From: Tubiluchus corallicola
Lineage: Eukaryota; Priapulida; Priapulimorpha; Priapulimorphida; Tubiluchidae
Assembly: GCA_030141605.1 (NCBI GenBank)
Contig: JAQGDQ010000063.1
Span: 62,001-126,000 of the forward strand
Length of the DNA stretch: 64,000 nucleotides
Direction: 5' to 3'
Within the stretch, counting starts at the first letter, position 1. Each line of letters opens with the position of its first letter. The notes under the pieces are model-generated. The model saw nothing but the letters and a program-made list of their open reading frames with translations. It did not search any database and was not told the origin of the DNA. A program made the position numbers and the translations under genes. Positions 37,901-50,100 of the stretch are shown one piece after another.

Positions 37901-39310
37901 GCAAACTTAAAAATTTATTATAAGAATGACTTTAAATGCTTGTTATGGTAGAGAATATGGTACTAAAGAGCACCTTTTTGAATGCCAAGCAATTTGTGAT
38001 AATAAATGAAGCCTATTAGTGCAGATATAAGCTAGTCAAATAAGTTATAGATAAGAAAAGCTAGAATGTACGTCAACGAACTGCGTTCCCACGGCAATGA
38101 AAATAATAGAGATTTTGCCTCATAGAGGGCGACGCCGTGACAGTGCTCGCGACCATATTGGTATTGGGAACTTAGCATTTTACTCCACGTGCGTTTGTGG
38201 CTGTGGCATTAAATTTTGGCTTTTTCCATTTTTGGTGAATAGTTGATCCCTTTGTTGTTTATTCTTCATTTGTTTTTCTACGTATTAACTGTTATCTTTC
38301 CAATGTTTTTAGTTCGATACTGTAGCTGTTTTTTGTATCTTATACCTGGTAAACTAGATAATCGTGACATTTAAGTTTGTCATTGTGATTTTTACTTCAC
38401 AATTAAAATAAAGGTTACAATTTCTTGATCCATTTATTATTTATTTAGTAGTTTGTTTCTGTTAAATCTGTTATCGTACTTGATTTTACAAAATTAATAT
38501 ACTTTTATAAAATATGCAAGATGTTGCCTTGACATGAAACTTGAAATTAAAGCTTAAGATTTACTTGGCAACTTGTTAGTTCTGGAAAAGATATTTTAAA
38601 TGGAAATGTAAAATGGGTGTCAAAATAATTCTACCGTATTGGTATTAGTTCGATCAATTATTGTATTTGTGCATTTCTCAGTTGAAGACTCAAGACTGAG
38701 CAGTGCATTTTGATGTGTTTGGACTAACTATTTGGAAAATTTACTACGTTTTTATTACTAGCTTCACCTGCATGACATACTGCAGTTTACAGTCACATGC
38801 TTCCTATCTTAATCTTAAATTGCACAAGGCATCGAGTAATGATATCATTATATGCTGGTCGGTGTCTGGAACATTGCATGTTTTCTCATCTGCACTTTTG
38901 CAACATCATCATGCAAAATAAAATGCCAGTAGTACATGTTTCCATTAGCTGTGTGTCATGGCGTCTTACAGTCAGCAGTGTCAGTAGAAATCATTCTAAT
39001 TTAATTTATTATCAGTCATTTAGTATACTATTATAAGTTTTTGTCGCTGTTGCTTTTTGTACCGGATATTGTCGTTAGTTTTTCAAAATTTTACTCTTCG
39101 TTCCAAATGCTTATTGCAAATGCCTGTATTGAATAGCAATAGTTTGCGTTTTTCATTTGAGTATCATGTACCAAACACTCATTGTTCATTTGTGTACCAA
39201 ATACTCATTATTAATAATTAAGATATAATTTATGTATGTTTGTCTTACTAATGTGACTATGCTACATTATTGTGATTTTATTTGCAAACTGAGACAATTT
39301 CTTCTTACAG
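34985..39310. other. Divergent intergenic region between cadherin and TSR1
   Basis: It must contain both promoters, since the genes point away from each other. No coding exon is supported. The stretch near 38090-38200 is relatively GC-rich (GGGCGACGCCGTGACAGTG, CACGTGCG) and could hold the TSR1 transcription start and a 5' UTR exon, but no TATA box or initiator can be assigned with confidence. Confidence 0.45.
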
Positions 39311-39357
39311 ATTATTTCAACATTTTAACGTACAAAATATAATTTTAGGTAAAAACT

Positions 39358-41712
39358 ATGGTCATGCAAGAAACACATCGGCCTGGTGCCTTTAAGCAGT
39401 CTAATAAAGTGCATAAACATGGACGTCATCGGAGTAAAGGAGATATTGACAGGAACAAAAAAGGGAGAGTAGAAGTTAAGCTAGAAACGAGAAAACGCAA
39501 GAGAGATTTAAGCAAGATGCAGCGAAGAAACAGAGCCACTCAAATTCGTCGCACGAAAAGAGAGGAGACCTTGCAGAAAAAACGTTGTCTGGGTGGACAG
39601 TACAGTGCACCCTTTTTGGTTGCTGTTGTGCCCCTGTGTGCTGGATTAAATATTGATTCAGTTCTGGAAACATTTGAGAATTGTGACACAGATAACATTG
39701 TAACAAAAAGTGGTTTAGGAAATATTCATATCGGTGTCCCACGTTTGAAGAGCCGATTTACGTTTATTAAGCCAAAGTATGGAGACATTCAAACCCTACT
39801 GAACTGTGCTAAAGCAGCTGATGTTTTGTTATTTGTTTACTCTACCGATGAGGATATAGATGCTTTTAGTGACTATTGCTTGTCATGTTTATTTGCACAA
39901 GGTTTACCATCAACTTTACATGTTGTTTCGGGATTAAAATTTGCCAGTGCAAAGAAGCAGAGTGAAATGAGGCGTAGCTTACAGAAGCAAATTGAAAAAC
40001 GTTTTCCCAAAGAAAAAATTCACTCATTGGACAACGGTAACGATGGCCTTGTTACTTTGCGGCAGATATCAGGACAGAAACTGCGCAGTATAACGTTTAG
40101 AGACAGACGACCCCATCTTTTAGCTGAGGAGGTTTCTTTTAAAGCAAATAGTGAAGAATCTGCATTTGGAACCATGCAAGTGACTGGCTACATTCGAAGT
40201 CAACCATTGTCAGTAAATTCTTTAATTCATATAGTAGGATGGGGTGACTATCAGATGAATCAGATCGATGCTTGCAATGATCCACATCCATTATATTCAC
40301 AGGAGTCAAGGAGAAGGATTAACAGTATCAGTGGCATGGACGAAGATCAAGGAGAAACGAGAATCTTAGAGAAGGCAGATGTTTTGTACCAACAGTCGCT
40401 TCAGGCAGAAGTTGTTCCTGATCAGATGGAAGAAGAACAGACATGGCCAACAGAAGAAGAAATTGCTTTAGCTGAGAAAGAATATGAAAGAAAACGGAAA
40501 TACCTTCTGAAGAAGGTCCCTAAAGGAACATCTGATTACCAGGCAACATGGATAGTTGATACAGAGGAAAGTCAGGAAACTGATGATGGTGAAAGTTATA
40601 GTGACGATGAAAATGATATGGCAATGCTTCCGGGGAAAAAATCTGACAGTGATGATGAAGCTGAGTTGGAATTCGATTCCGTTACTGTTACAAGTGATGC
40701 CCTGCCTGACTCTCAGTATGATGAGCAGATGGACTTGGCAGAGGAAAATGCTGCCTTGGAACGGTACAAGGCTGAGAGAGAAAATGAAGTGTTTCCAGAC
40801 GAGGTTGATACTCCACTAGATGTTGCTGCAAAAGTGAGATTTCAAAAATATCGTGGTTTAGCAAGTTTTCGCACCTCCCCTTGGGATAACAGGGAAAATT
40901 TACCTTCAAACTATGCTCGTATATTTCAGTTTGAAAACTTTGCTAGGACAAAGCGGAGAATTTTAAACAAAGGCGAGGATGGGGCATTACCCGGCTGGTA
41001 CGTAACCATCCACATTGCTAATGTACCACGAGCTGTTGTTGAAGGCAATTCGCTTCAGTCATCATTAGTGCTGTTTGGGTTGTTCGAACACGAGCAGAAA
41101 ATGTCTGTCTTACACTTCGTAATTAAGCGTCATCAAAGTTTCGATGGTGTCATCAAGAACAAGGACAGGTTACTCTTCCAATGTGGCTATCGTCAGTTTT
41201 CCACTTGCCCAATATTTTCTCAACATACAGCTGGCAGCAAACATAAAATGGAACGTTTTCTGCCAACTGCCGATGCTGTTGTGGCTACTGTATATGCACC
41301 AATTATGTTTCCACCAGCTTCAGTGCTTGTGTTTAAGCAGCAGGGCAGTAGTGACATAAAATTAGTAGCAAATGGATCATTATTGAGTATCAATCCTAGT
41401 CGCATAATTGTTAAGAGGATTGTTCTTAGTGGTCACCCTTTGAAAATTAACCGCCGCAGTGCGACTGTCCGATACATGTTCTTCAACAGAGAAGACATCG
41501 AATGGTTTAAACCAGTTGAGTTGCGGACAAAATACGGACATCGTGGTCACATTAAGGATGCCTTGGGGACTCATGGTCATATGAAGTGCATATTTGATAA
41601 ACAGCTTAAATCACAGGACACTGTTCTTATGTACTTATATAAGAGAGTGTTTCCAAAGTGGACTTATGAACCATGTATGATAGGCAATTGTGATTCAGCA
41701 CATTTACAATAA
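39358..41712 (+). CDS. TSR1: TSR1, pre-rRNA processing / 40S assembly factor
   Basis: The 784-codon frame is uninterrupted. The N-terminus reads ETHRPGAFKQSNKVHKHGRH, matching the animal TSR1 start, followed by a very basic stretch (to ~85), a translation-GTPase-like core including the AARP2CN region, an acidic linker (~395-470, runs of D/E) and the conserved C-terminal BMS1/TSR1 domain ending KRVFPKWTYEPC. TSR1 resembles GTPases such as BMS1 but lacks GTP-binding motifs; in late cytoplasmic pre-40S particles it blocks premature subunit joining. The length fits the family (about 800 residues). A likely acceptor at 39309-39310 (TTCTTCTTACAG) suggests a non-coding 5' exon upstream; a second AG at 39347-39348 is an alternative. 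The stop TAA overlaps an AATAAA at 41708, and another AATAAA lies at 41722. Confidence 0.95.
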   Translation: MVMQETHRPGAFKQSNKVHKHGRHRSKGDIDRNKKGRVEVKLETRKRKRDLSKMQRRNRATQIRRTKREETLQKKRCLGGQYSAPFLVAVVPLCAGLNIDSVLETFENCDTDNIVTKSGLGNIHIGVPRLKSRFTFIKPKYGDIQTLLNCAKAADVLLFVYSTDEDIDAFSDYCLSCLFAQGLPSTLHVVSGLKFASAKKQSEMRRSLQKQIEKRFPKEKIHSLDNGNDGLVTLRQISGQKLRSITFRDRRPHLLAEEVSFKANSEESAFGTMQVTGYIRSQPLSVNSLIHIVGWGDYQMNQIDACNDPHPLYSQESRRRINSISGMDEDQGETRILEKADVLYQQSLQAEVVPDQMEEEQTWPTEEEIALAEKEYERKRKYLLKKVPKGTSDYQATWIVDTEESQETDDGESYSDDENDMAMLPGKKSDSDDEAELEFDSVTVTSDALPDSQYDEQMDLAEENAALERYKAERENEVFPDEVDTPLDVAAKVRFQKYRGLASFRTSPWDNRENLPSNYARIFQFENFARTKRRILNKGEDGALPGWYVTIHIANVPRAVVEGNSLQSSLVLFGLFEHEQKMSVLHFVIKRHQSFDGVIKNKDRLLFQCGYRQFSTCPIFSQHTAGSKHKMERFLPTADAVVATVYAPIMFPPASVLVFKQQGSSDIKLVANGSLLSINPSRIIVKRIVLSGHPLKINRRSATVRYMFFNREDIEWFKPVELRTKYGHRGHIKDALGTHGHMKCIFDKQLKSQDTVLMYLYKRVFPKWTYEPCMIGNCDSAHLQ

Positions 41713-42878
41713 ATGTCTCTAAATAAAGTGAAGATCGTTAACCTAAAATGATGTTTTAGCATTTTCTTAATCAACTAGGTAGGAAATTCTACTCCATTTA
41801 CATGAACAACAGTTGTCGGAGCCAGCACACTACCAAACCGTGTAGTACATTTACACATGTACTTGTTTCATTCTTTTATGAGGATTTTTGTTTAGTAAGT
41901 TTATAAAATTGAAAGTTTATTGGCATGGCATAAACATGGTGGGTCATAGAACAGTAATTCGTGATGTACATTACATTTAAATGTGATACAAAGGTTTTCA
42001 GTTAATTGTGGATTGCAGCTTAAGAAATGTGAATTCGAACTGCCCTTTCAGTTAATATTCCTGGCACCTAATTACTTTCAAAACTTATTTACTGCATGCT
42101 TATTATTGTATGTTCTTGAGTGAATTAATACTTGGAGTTCATGAAAAGTTAGAAAATTATTGCTAGCAGTGAATAACGGCCTAATTTTATCACAAAAGGC
42201 TATGTAGCCTTGGATGACTTATAATCCAATGTTTATTAGTTGTAAATCAAGGCTCAGTTTCAAATTTTTCGTATTTCTAATTTTTCTGCGATTTTTAGTT
42301 TCAAAAATTAATAATTGCAAGTGCATTTCATCATTTTGCATATTATAATATATCGGTGTACATATGTTGTTTCTCTTATGCTAAATGAAGTAGCTACATG
42401 TTGCTCCTTTTTAAGCAATAATGGTAACAATTTTACATTATACATTTTAAAAATGTATAAATCAAGTATAATCTAGATTTTGTCATCATAACTGCATGAG
42501 AATAATCACAGAGGGACGAAATATAGCCAACTTTATTATTTGTACTAAAATTCAAATGAGTATTTTGATTAATGTTATTTGAGTGGTTTTTACAGTTGAG
42601 ATGTGGTTTTGTATTGCTTAATCAATAAATTATATGCATTAATTCCTCAAAATATGACTTTAAAAAGGTGATTTGATTTCTTTTTGTTTGTTTTGTGTAA
42701 TTCATTAATGTCATTTTAAAAATGAAAGATTTAACAAAAACATACTATAGAGACGTATGGAGCAACCGATTGAAATACATGAGTAGCACAACACATTATC
42801 AGTAAGAAATTAGGTTTAGAAACAAAAGCAATGTTCCTGAATAATATGTGATAGCAAGGCAGTAGATTTAAAAAAAGC
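41713..42878. other. TSR1 3' flank, no gene seen
   Basis: AATAAA at 41722-41727 is the likely TSR1 polyadenylation signal. The rest is AT-rich with no supported feature up to the tRNA. Confidence 0.5.
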
Positions 42879-42950
42879 GGGCTCGTCCGGGATTTGAACC
42901 CGGGACCTCTCGCACCCAAAGCGAGAATCATACCCCTAGACCAACGAGCC
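42879..42950 (-). tRNA. tRNA-Pro, anticodon UGG
   Basis: The minus strand folds as a complete cloverleaf: acceptor GGCTCGT paired with ACGAGCC, anticodon stem CTCGC/GCGAG around loop TTTGGGT (anticodon TGG), T-arm CCGGG/CCCGG around TTCAAAT, and discriminator C. The internal A box and B box (GGTTCAAATCC-like) are intact. A run of T (plus-strand A6 at 42871-42876) follows the 3' end as a pol III terminator. No intron. Confidence 0.97.
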
Positions 42951-43092
42951 TCACTCTGTTGTAAGTTGGCTTTGCCAGGCAGTTATTCACGGCAGCTAGT
43001 AACGCTGAAATTTAATTAGCTGTAGCCTGCCGAAAAATACGAATTTGCTCATAATAATACCAACCACAGGGTCCAACGAGTTTATGCGAATT

Positions 43093-43212
43093 TTACTATG
43101 CAACTACGTAATCCCATGAGTATGCGCACTACTATATATACATATATATATATTACTATGCAGCTACGTAATCCAATGAGTATGCGCACTACTATATATA
43201 TATATATAATAC
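43093..43212. repeat. Two-copy tandem repeat, 60-bp unit with TA-rich tail
   Basis: Copies at 43093-43152 and 43153-43212 begin TTACTATGCAACTACGTAAT and end in (TA)n. They differ at only a few bases. Confidence 0.9.
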
Positions 43213-43759
43213 GTACGCGCGCACGATTATATTAAAAAACGCTCCATTAAAATAATAAAAAACGCATTTATGCTACATAATCTATTCTTAATTTCCCTAA
43301 AAGTATAGAATAAAACCCAATAATGCTAGCTTAAAAAGAAGAGAAAGAAATCACTCAGTACAAGTGTATATGCGCTCAGCTGTACTGTAATTACAATGCT
43401 ATAGGTATAGCTCCTACAATTATAGCTATCTTACTGTGCGTTGGTATGTTTTAGCTTTTGCAAGATACAGAAACATTTTCCTGGATTATCAACTATTGCA
43501 GTATTCTGGCTAAATCTGTTGCAGTCATAAATAATTATTTATTTTTATTCCCCGAGTAGTTGATAGATTGTTTTACTGTTTTACATGGCGGTTGAAGTTA
43601 CCTATAATTCTAGTTTAGTTTTGCAGACCACTCGAATTTAACAACTAACATTTCTCTGTAATTATTGTTTGCTACCTTCTTTATAAGCACGAATTTTAAA
43701 TAAGGTATTATAGCAGAATCAGCAAGCTAGGGAAAACCGAACCATGATCTGCCACTCCA

Positions 43760-43807
43760 TTTGGCGGGAATTGTTATTCCGGGAAAACGACATCAAAGGG
43801 CGGGAAA
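43760..43807 (+). promoter_or_regulatory. Two E2F-like sites upstream of RRM2
   Basis: TTTGGCGGGAA at 43760-43770 and GGGCGGGAAA at 43798-43807 match the E2F/DP consensus (TTTSSCGS and its complement). S-phase induction of ribonucleotide reductase through E2F is known in animals, so the position about 400 bases upstream of the RRM2 start codon is meaningful. Confidence 0.55.
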
Positions 43808-43991
43808 TTTTATTAGCTGTGTAAAACTTGTTTTTATAGAGATATAAGTGTGCATTTCAAATTAATTTTAGTGTACCATTTAATTAATTCTGCACACAAT
43901 CAGACTTAATTAGTGGCGTCACTTAACTAGTAAATTAAAAAATTAAAAAAAAATTAAAATGAAACACGCCCGAAATCTGAAATGCCGCTGT

Positions 43992-44020
43992 CTTATTGGC
44001 TGGTTAGTATCGCCAATAAG
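43992..44020. promoter_or_regulatory. Inverted CCAAT pair upstream of RRM2
   Basis: CTTATTGGC (43992-44000) and GCCAATAAG (44012-44020) are a perfect 9-bp inverted repeat, each half holding a CCAAT box (NF-Y consensus). They are followed by GAAACGCGGGTTT, another E2F/CDE-like block. Paired CCAAT boxes are typical of cell-cycle promoters, including mammalian RRM2. Confidence 0.55.
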
Positions 44021-44191
44021 CCTGAAACGCGGGTTTAATGACTGTTAATGTATTTCTTTGTGAGCACTCACTTACAAAACTGACGATTCGGTACACGTAT
44101 TAGTCACTCCTAGATTGATTTCTGTTCGCGCATCGTTATTGCCTAGTCTTTTTTCGTAATTTAGTATTTTTGTGGTATATTTACCAAAATA

Positions 44192-47100
44192 ATGCTGTCA
44201 GCAGACTCACCTGTTAAAGAAAATTTCAAGCAGGAGAATTCTCCTGATCTGCTCCACAAATTTCAAAACACGAAAATTTATCAGGTGCGTATAATCATTA
44301 ATAGTGGTTTTTGAGTATTTGTTTCTATGAATACGTCAGTTTTAATAGGTATTTAATTGCAGTCTATAATGAATATGTAATTTCGTTTTAGAAAAGCCCT
44401 GCGAAAAAGAAGATCCTGGCAGACGATTCAAATGAGGGTTCCGAGGTAAATGTAGCAATATTGTAACTATATTTGAGAGCATATAAATTGATTATTATTA
44501 ATATCTGGTTATATTTTACCTCAAGTGTTTTTAATTTTGTTGCATGGCTTTTTTCAAGGTGGTTTTTGTATTTCAGTTTAAAGCACCACCAGCGAAGTCT
44601 CCAAGAAAAGATTTTCCTGTTTCTAAATCACCATACAAGGAGGTACTCTTAACTTTATGTAGCAGAAAGTTTTATATTATGAATACTATATATATATATA
44701 CATGTGGTAATATAATGTTTGCTATAATGTATATTGGTTCATTTTATTATTGTCATGTGCATTATAATGATCAGATCAGTTGCTAGCTATAGATTTAAAT
44801 GCCACTCATGTGCAGGAGAAAGATTGCTAGCCCACTTATGAAAAAAATGTGTTGCTCATGGGCTGTTCTTGCCTAACAATCAGATGCAGTTTTTGTATTA
44901 TACAATATTATGCGCATTCTTTGCATCGTTTTTCCATGCAAGTCTATGAATTTTTTTGTCTGTGCACGCATTGTATTTAAATCTATAGTGGCTACCTCAG
45001 CAAGATTTCGTGTTAAAATTCTTTCGGCTAATATAATATTTTCGTTGTCTGGCACTTGCAGTCCAAGAAAGCACTTGCAAAGCCAAAAACCTTGAAAGAG
45101 CTAGAGTCTGAGGTGGAGCCACTTCTTAAAGAGAATCCAGGGAGGTATGAACATTGGGCTTTAAAACTTGAGGTAACATGTAGTTCACGTGCTTGTGTAG
45201 TGTGTACTGCCTTGAAAGTAATCAAGCACAATATAGTATGAAGTTCATCAATATTTGGTTAGCATTAGTTTTTAATTTACTTTATAGCAGTGATAAATAA
45301 TAATGACTAACGAATATGCTGCGAAAAAATTGGCTGATTATGCTGTTTTATATTTTAGCTATGATGAATTTTTATATTATACATTTAGTACAGCAAAAAA
45401 CTACTGAACTAGCTTCATTGGTGCCTGGTGAACCCAATAAAAAATTGCCACCCATGATATTATTTACTAAAATTGTGTTCTGCGCCTGGCAAATTTACAG
45501 TCGCGGATAGTGAGTGGTCTTTCCCTAAAATAATGGTGACTTCAGGTATTTGTTATGTGATAAACAGTAAGTGCTCTTTATATAGCAGGATTATAAAAGC
45601 TGTACTTGTTACAGGTTTGTTGTTTTCCCAATCAAATATCATGACATCTGGCAGTTCTACAAGAAAGCCGAGGCATCTTTCTGGACAGCAGAGGAAGTAG
45701 ACCTCAGTAAAGATTTGGCTGACTGGGACAAACTGAAGACAGAAGAGCGACATTTTATCTCCCATGTCCTAGCATTCTTTGCAGCTAGTGATGGCATTGT
45801 CTATGAGAATTTGGTATCTAACTATTCTGATGATTACATGTTCTGTAATCACTACAAAAAAGTCTAACCATAAAATTGATAGAAATAACTGAGTTTATAA
45901 AAAATGGAAATAGATTGTGCTAATCAGTCTTCATCATTTATTGTTCCTAGTAATGAATTCTGTATTCATTAATAATCTAGTCCCATTTTCAAAGAAGTGG
46001 AACCCTAGAGGCATTTTTTTTAAGAATGGGCAACATAGCTACTCTTATCAATTTGACTATGCTGGAGCTGATAAATGCTGTTACCAGCTTCAAGTACTGT
46101 AAGTATATATTGCTACGCTTATGTTTTACAGGTCGAAAGATTCAGCAAAGAGGTACAGGTGACGGAAGCTCGTTGTTTTTATGGATTTCAGATTGCGATA
46201 GAGAACATTCACTCAGAAATGTACTCTTTGTTGATTGATACATACGTAAAAGATCCAAGTGAAAGGTAAGGCGAAGAACTGTTTTGTAACATGGCAGTAC
46301 GCTTTGAAATCAATAGTCGAGGACGAATGTTGTAAAAATTGAGACTCAAGTGGAAGTTGAACTCAAAACCTTGTCGTATCAAACCATATGCTCTAGTCAT
46401 TTGAGCCTGAATACTCATACTACTCAACATGCAACATAGTAAAAAGAAGCTGCTTAATTATTAAGTTACCATTAGGCCCTTAGGAAAGCAAAGTTTTTCG
46501 CTAATTTTTCCTGAAATGGGTGTGCTAGCTGAGCTCCAACACCTCTAATACAGTTATTCCTCACTTAACGATGTTAATGCGTTCCAGGGAAACGTCGTTA
46601 AAGGAAACCAAAACTTCCATATACAGAGTAATGTATACGACTTTCCAAAAATCAATGCATCAGTGCTGCATAAATCATATAACTTAAACGTTTTATGAGT
46701 TTTATTAATGTTTCTACTGATTGAAACCAACTATCTGTCTTACCAGTATGTAGCTAGACTTGCGAGCGATTTCTCCTCCCGTTTAAACTCCGTACCAAGT
46801 TTACTTACTTAACTTACTTACTTAACTTGGGTAATCGCTTGATACATACAACTAGGATTTAGTACGTAGTCAGTCGGGGAGCAAAAACATTACAATAATT
46901 TAGGTTACTAATGCATTTTGAGAACGGAATAATGCAAAATGTACTGTTTAGTGCTTCAAATTAGGTAAAAAAAAGTTGTTGATAAAATAAAAAATGGCTG
47001 TGAGTAAAATAAAGAAATCGTCGTTAATATGAAACGGCGCATCGTTAAGTGCGGACTTCCTAGTTTTTAAACAATTATTTGTGTACCTATTGTGGATGCA

Positions 47101-50100
47101 CTGAAATTCGGAAACAGTCGGATTTCGGTTACCGAACTGAAACAAATTTTCGGTGATTTTTTTCTAAGTAATTTGGTTTCGATTCGATTTGTTAAAAATG
47201 ACAAATTATAAAAACGATTTTTTTTACCGGTCGCAACTAAATATATTTAGTCTGATGAATGCTACCATTGAGCAATTCAACTAAGCCTGGTAAAACCGAC
47301 TGACAATTTTTCAACAAAACTGTTTGCGCGTGCAAGGCTGGCAGCTTGAAGTAGGTTTGTAGAATTTTACCATTTGAGGTGATATGCCTGGATGCTGTTG
47401 AAGTCGTTCACGTGAGATTTTTTAGTCATTAGGTTTTTAACACAGCAGATTGAAGTTTAATGTAAAATATTTGAGATGCCGATGCAGTAGGTAAAATGTT
47501 TGTGCTGCATAACTACTGATTATGATATAATATGAAAGTAATTACCATACTGTTATCTGTTAAGGAAAACTGATTTAAGTACTGATTACTTACTGTTTGA
47601 ATTATATGTCAAGGGGTTTCATAATGCAAAAATTTTACCTTTCCAAGTGTGAACATAAACCCGTTTGAAAAACCTACTGAGGCCACTTGTAACTATTGAA
47701 ATTTTTACTATAACTTTATAATTCGGTGTAAAAAATTGTGAAATTCGGCTCAATTTGGTTGGGCCCAAAAAAAGGTTTGAAAAATTCAGTGCCGGTCCAG
47801 TTCTGAAAAATCTAGTTTCGGTGCATCCCTAATTATAATGACTGTAATTACCATTCTATGTGATTTTACAGAGACCATTTGTTCAATGCAATAGAGACCT
47901 TACCTTGTGTTAAGAAAAAGGCAGAATGGGCTCTAAAGTGGATATCAGATAAAGAATGTGAGTTTGCAAATATTGTTATGTAGTAGTGTTTATGTTCTGC
48001 CCTTTTACAATCTTTCAAGCATTAATATTCAACGAGTTGTGTATAGTAGCCAATATTGTTATGTTATGTATTGCCAAACTGATAGTTTCCATTGTTGTTT
48101 AAAACAGGAAAGCTGGTTGCTTGCAAAACCAAGAAATGGTGAAATGTTATGCATCAGATTTATTTATTTTTATTAACTTATTATGGCTTATTTTAGCTAC
48201 ATTTGCTGAACGAATGATAGCGTACGCTGCAGTCGAAGGAATTTTCTTCTCAGGGTCTTTTGCTGCCATCTTTTGGCTAAAGAAGAGAGGATTAATGCCA
48301 GGATTGACTTTCAGCAATGAGCTCATAAGTAGAGATGAGGTTTGTTTTTTCTTTACTTAGAGCTATGTGAAAGTCTGCTTCTAGGACACTGTTTTCTTGG
48401 AAATAAGAAATGTCACCCTATTGCTCATAGTAAAAGTAAATCTAATGCAGTTTAATTTAGTTATAATAGAATCTGCTTAATAAATCCAGCCACTTATTAT
48501 GGCCACTATTAATGGAACGGAACTGTATAACTTATTAAAATCTGCTGTGTGTAAATTCGAGGCTTTGCTTTATAAATCCAACTTGCGCTTGATGTAACAC
48601 CACACAGTTGAGTTGCATTTTACTTGCCGACAATGACGATGGTGAATGTGAACCAGAAATTACTTGTATCAGCTGCTGAAATGCGACACTTCACTGAGCT
48701 CAAGCAAGACATTCAAAAAAAATTTCCACCAAAACAGACTACACTCAACATGTTTCGAATTTATCTGCATGCTATATAATGGTCTATTGTATACTCGTTT
48801 TGCATGTGTAATGCGGTTAAACTAAAATGCTGATTCTGACTAATAAACTGTTGTGCGCTTGAGAAAGTTCATGACCCAGATAAATGAATGCCGAAATATC
48901 ACTGATATTAAAGTTACATTTATTGCATTTTTTAACTTGGCAAGCAGTTTATCACCTGTAATCACATCACAGATAAACAATACATACTTTATGCAAGTTT
49001 AATCGTGCAAATGCTAAAAAATTTGCCATTTACTAAGTCTTATGAGAATTTTCTTCATAAATAAACAATATGCACTGTATTAACATAGAAAACGCTACTT
49101 AATAGGTCTCTTTGGTTTATAAATCCAGCTGCTTGATAAATCTATTTAGCTTCAACACCGTTATAATTTTTGTTTTTCTCTGAATAGCCACCTGTAGTGC
49201 CATTTTGTGGCAGTTTAAAGTAACTTTAAAGATCAGTTGGAATTGTTTTAACTAGAGTAATATAGTCGAGTGATTTAGTAATCATTATATATCTTTACTT
49301 TAGTACCAAATTTCGATTACACTCAAACCTCGTTATAAGGCCCCTTCATAATGCCAACTTTTTTGCTGTGTCAAAGTAGATAATATAAAGAGGCTTGACT
49401 GTAGTGATTCCCAATACTGGCAATGGAGCCACAAGATTTCTTAACTTATTCACTCTATGAATCGAATCTCAGTGGCAGCTTGAAAACTTAACGAATTAAA
49501 TATTCTATTTTTCAGGGTTTACACACCGACTTTGCTTGTCTTCTTTACACGCATATTATACGTAAGCCGTCCAAGGAGAGAATATATGGTATCATTAGGG
49601 AGGCAGTATTGATAGAACAAGAATTCTTGGTTGATGCTCTTCCAGTATCACTTATTGGCATGAACTGTAATCTTATGAAACAATATATCGAGTTTGTGGC
49701 TGATAGGTTACTTGTTGAGCTGGACTGTGATAAGGTATCTACCTATTAATTTTTTCTTTTTGTGGTATGGTTCATGTGACTACGGCACAACAATTAACCA
49801 TGCAGCGCGTATGTGTGGCAGGCTTAAGTCGTTTGGTTTATACAACTACAGTTCATTGAATTATGTACCGTCTCTTGGGAACAAGACATATGCTTATTGC
49901 TGGGAGAATCGATATTTCAAAATAATTTATAATCTGCCTGTTTTCTGCACATGAGTCAGAAGTGAGGTTACTGTCAATTTGGTATTATTTAGCACTGCAA
50001 CATTTTCAGTTTTCCTAGGGTGGTCTGGAAAATCGTTTTCTAGTCGCAAGGTTTGGTTGTGGATATTACCATGTCCTTATGAAATACTTGCTGTGGTTCA

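Larger units (their letters stand above)
42951..44191. other. Upstream region of RRM2
   Basis: No coding sequence. It contains a 60-bp tandem duplication (43093-43212), E2F-like motifs, and a CCAAT inverted pair, annotated separately. RRM2 transcription probably starts between 44020 and 44190. Confidence 0.5.

Noticed and set aside
42731-42931. 66-codon minus-strand frame containing GFKSRTSP
   Set aside because: It reads through the tRNA-Pro gene; the peptide is translated tRNA sequence.
48460-49170. Possible decayed Tigger/pogo element in RRM2 intron 8
   Set aside because: TATAAATCCA motifs recur and a short frame ends in a KQTTLNMF-like string, but no clear inverted ends or target duplication could be drawn.
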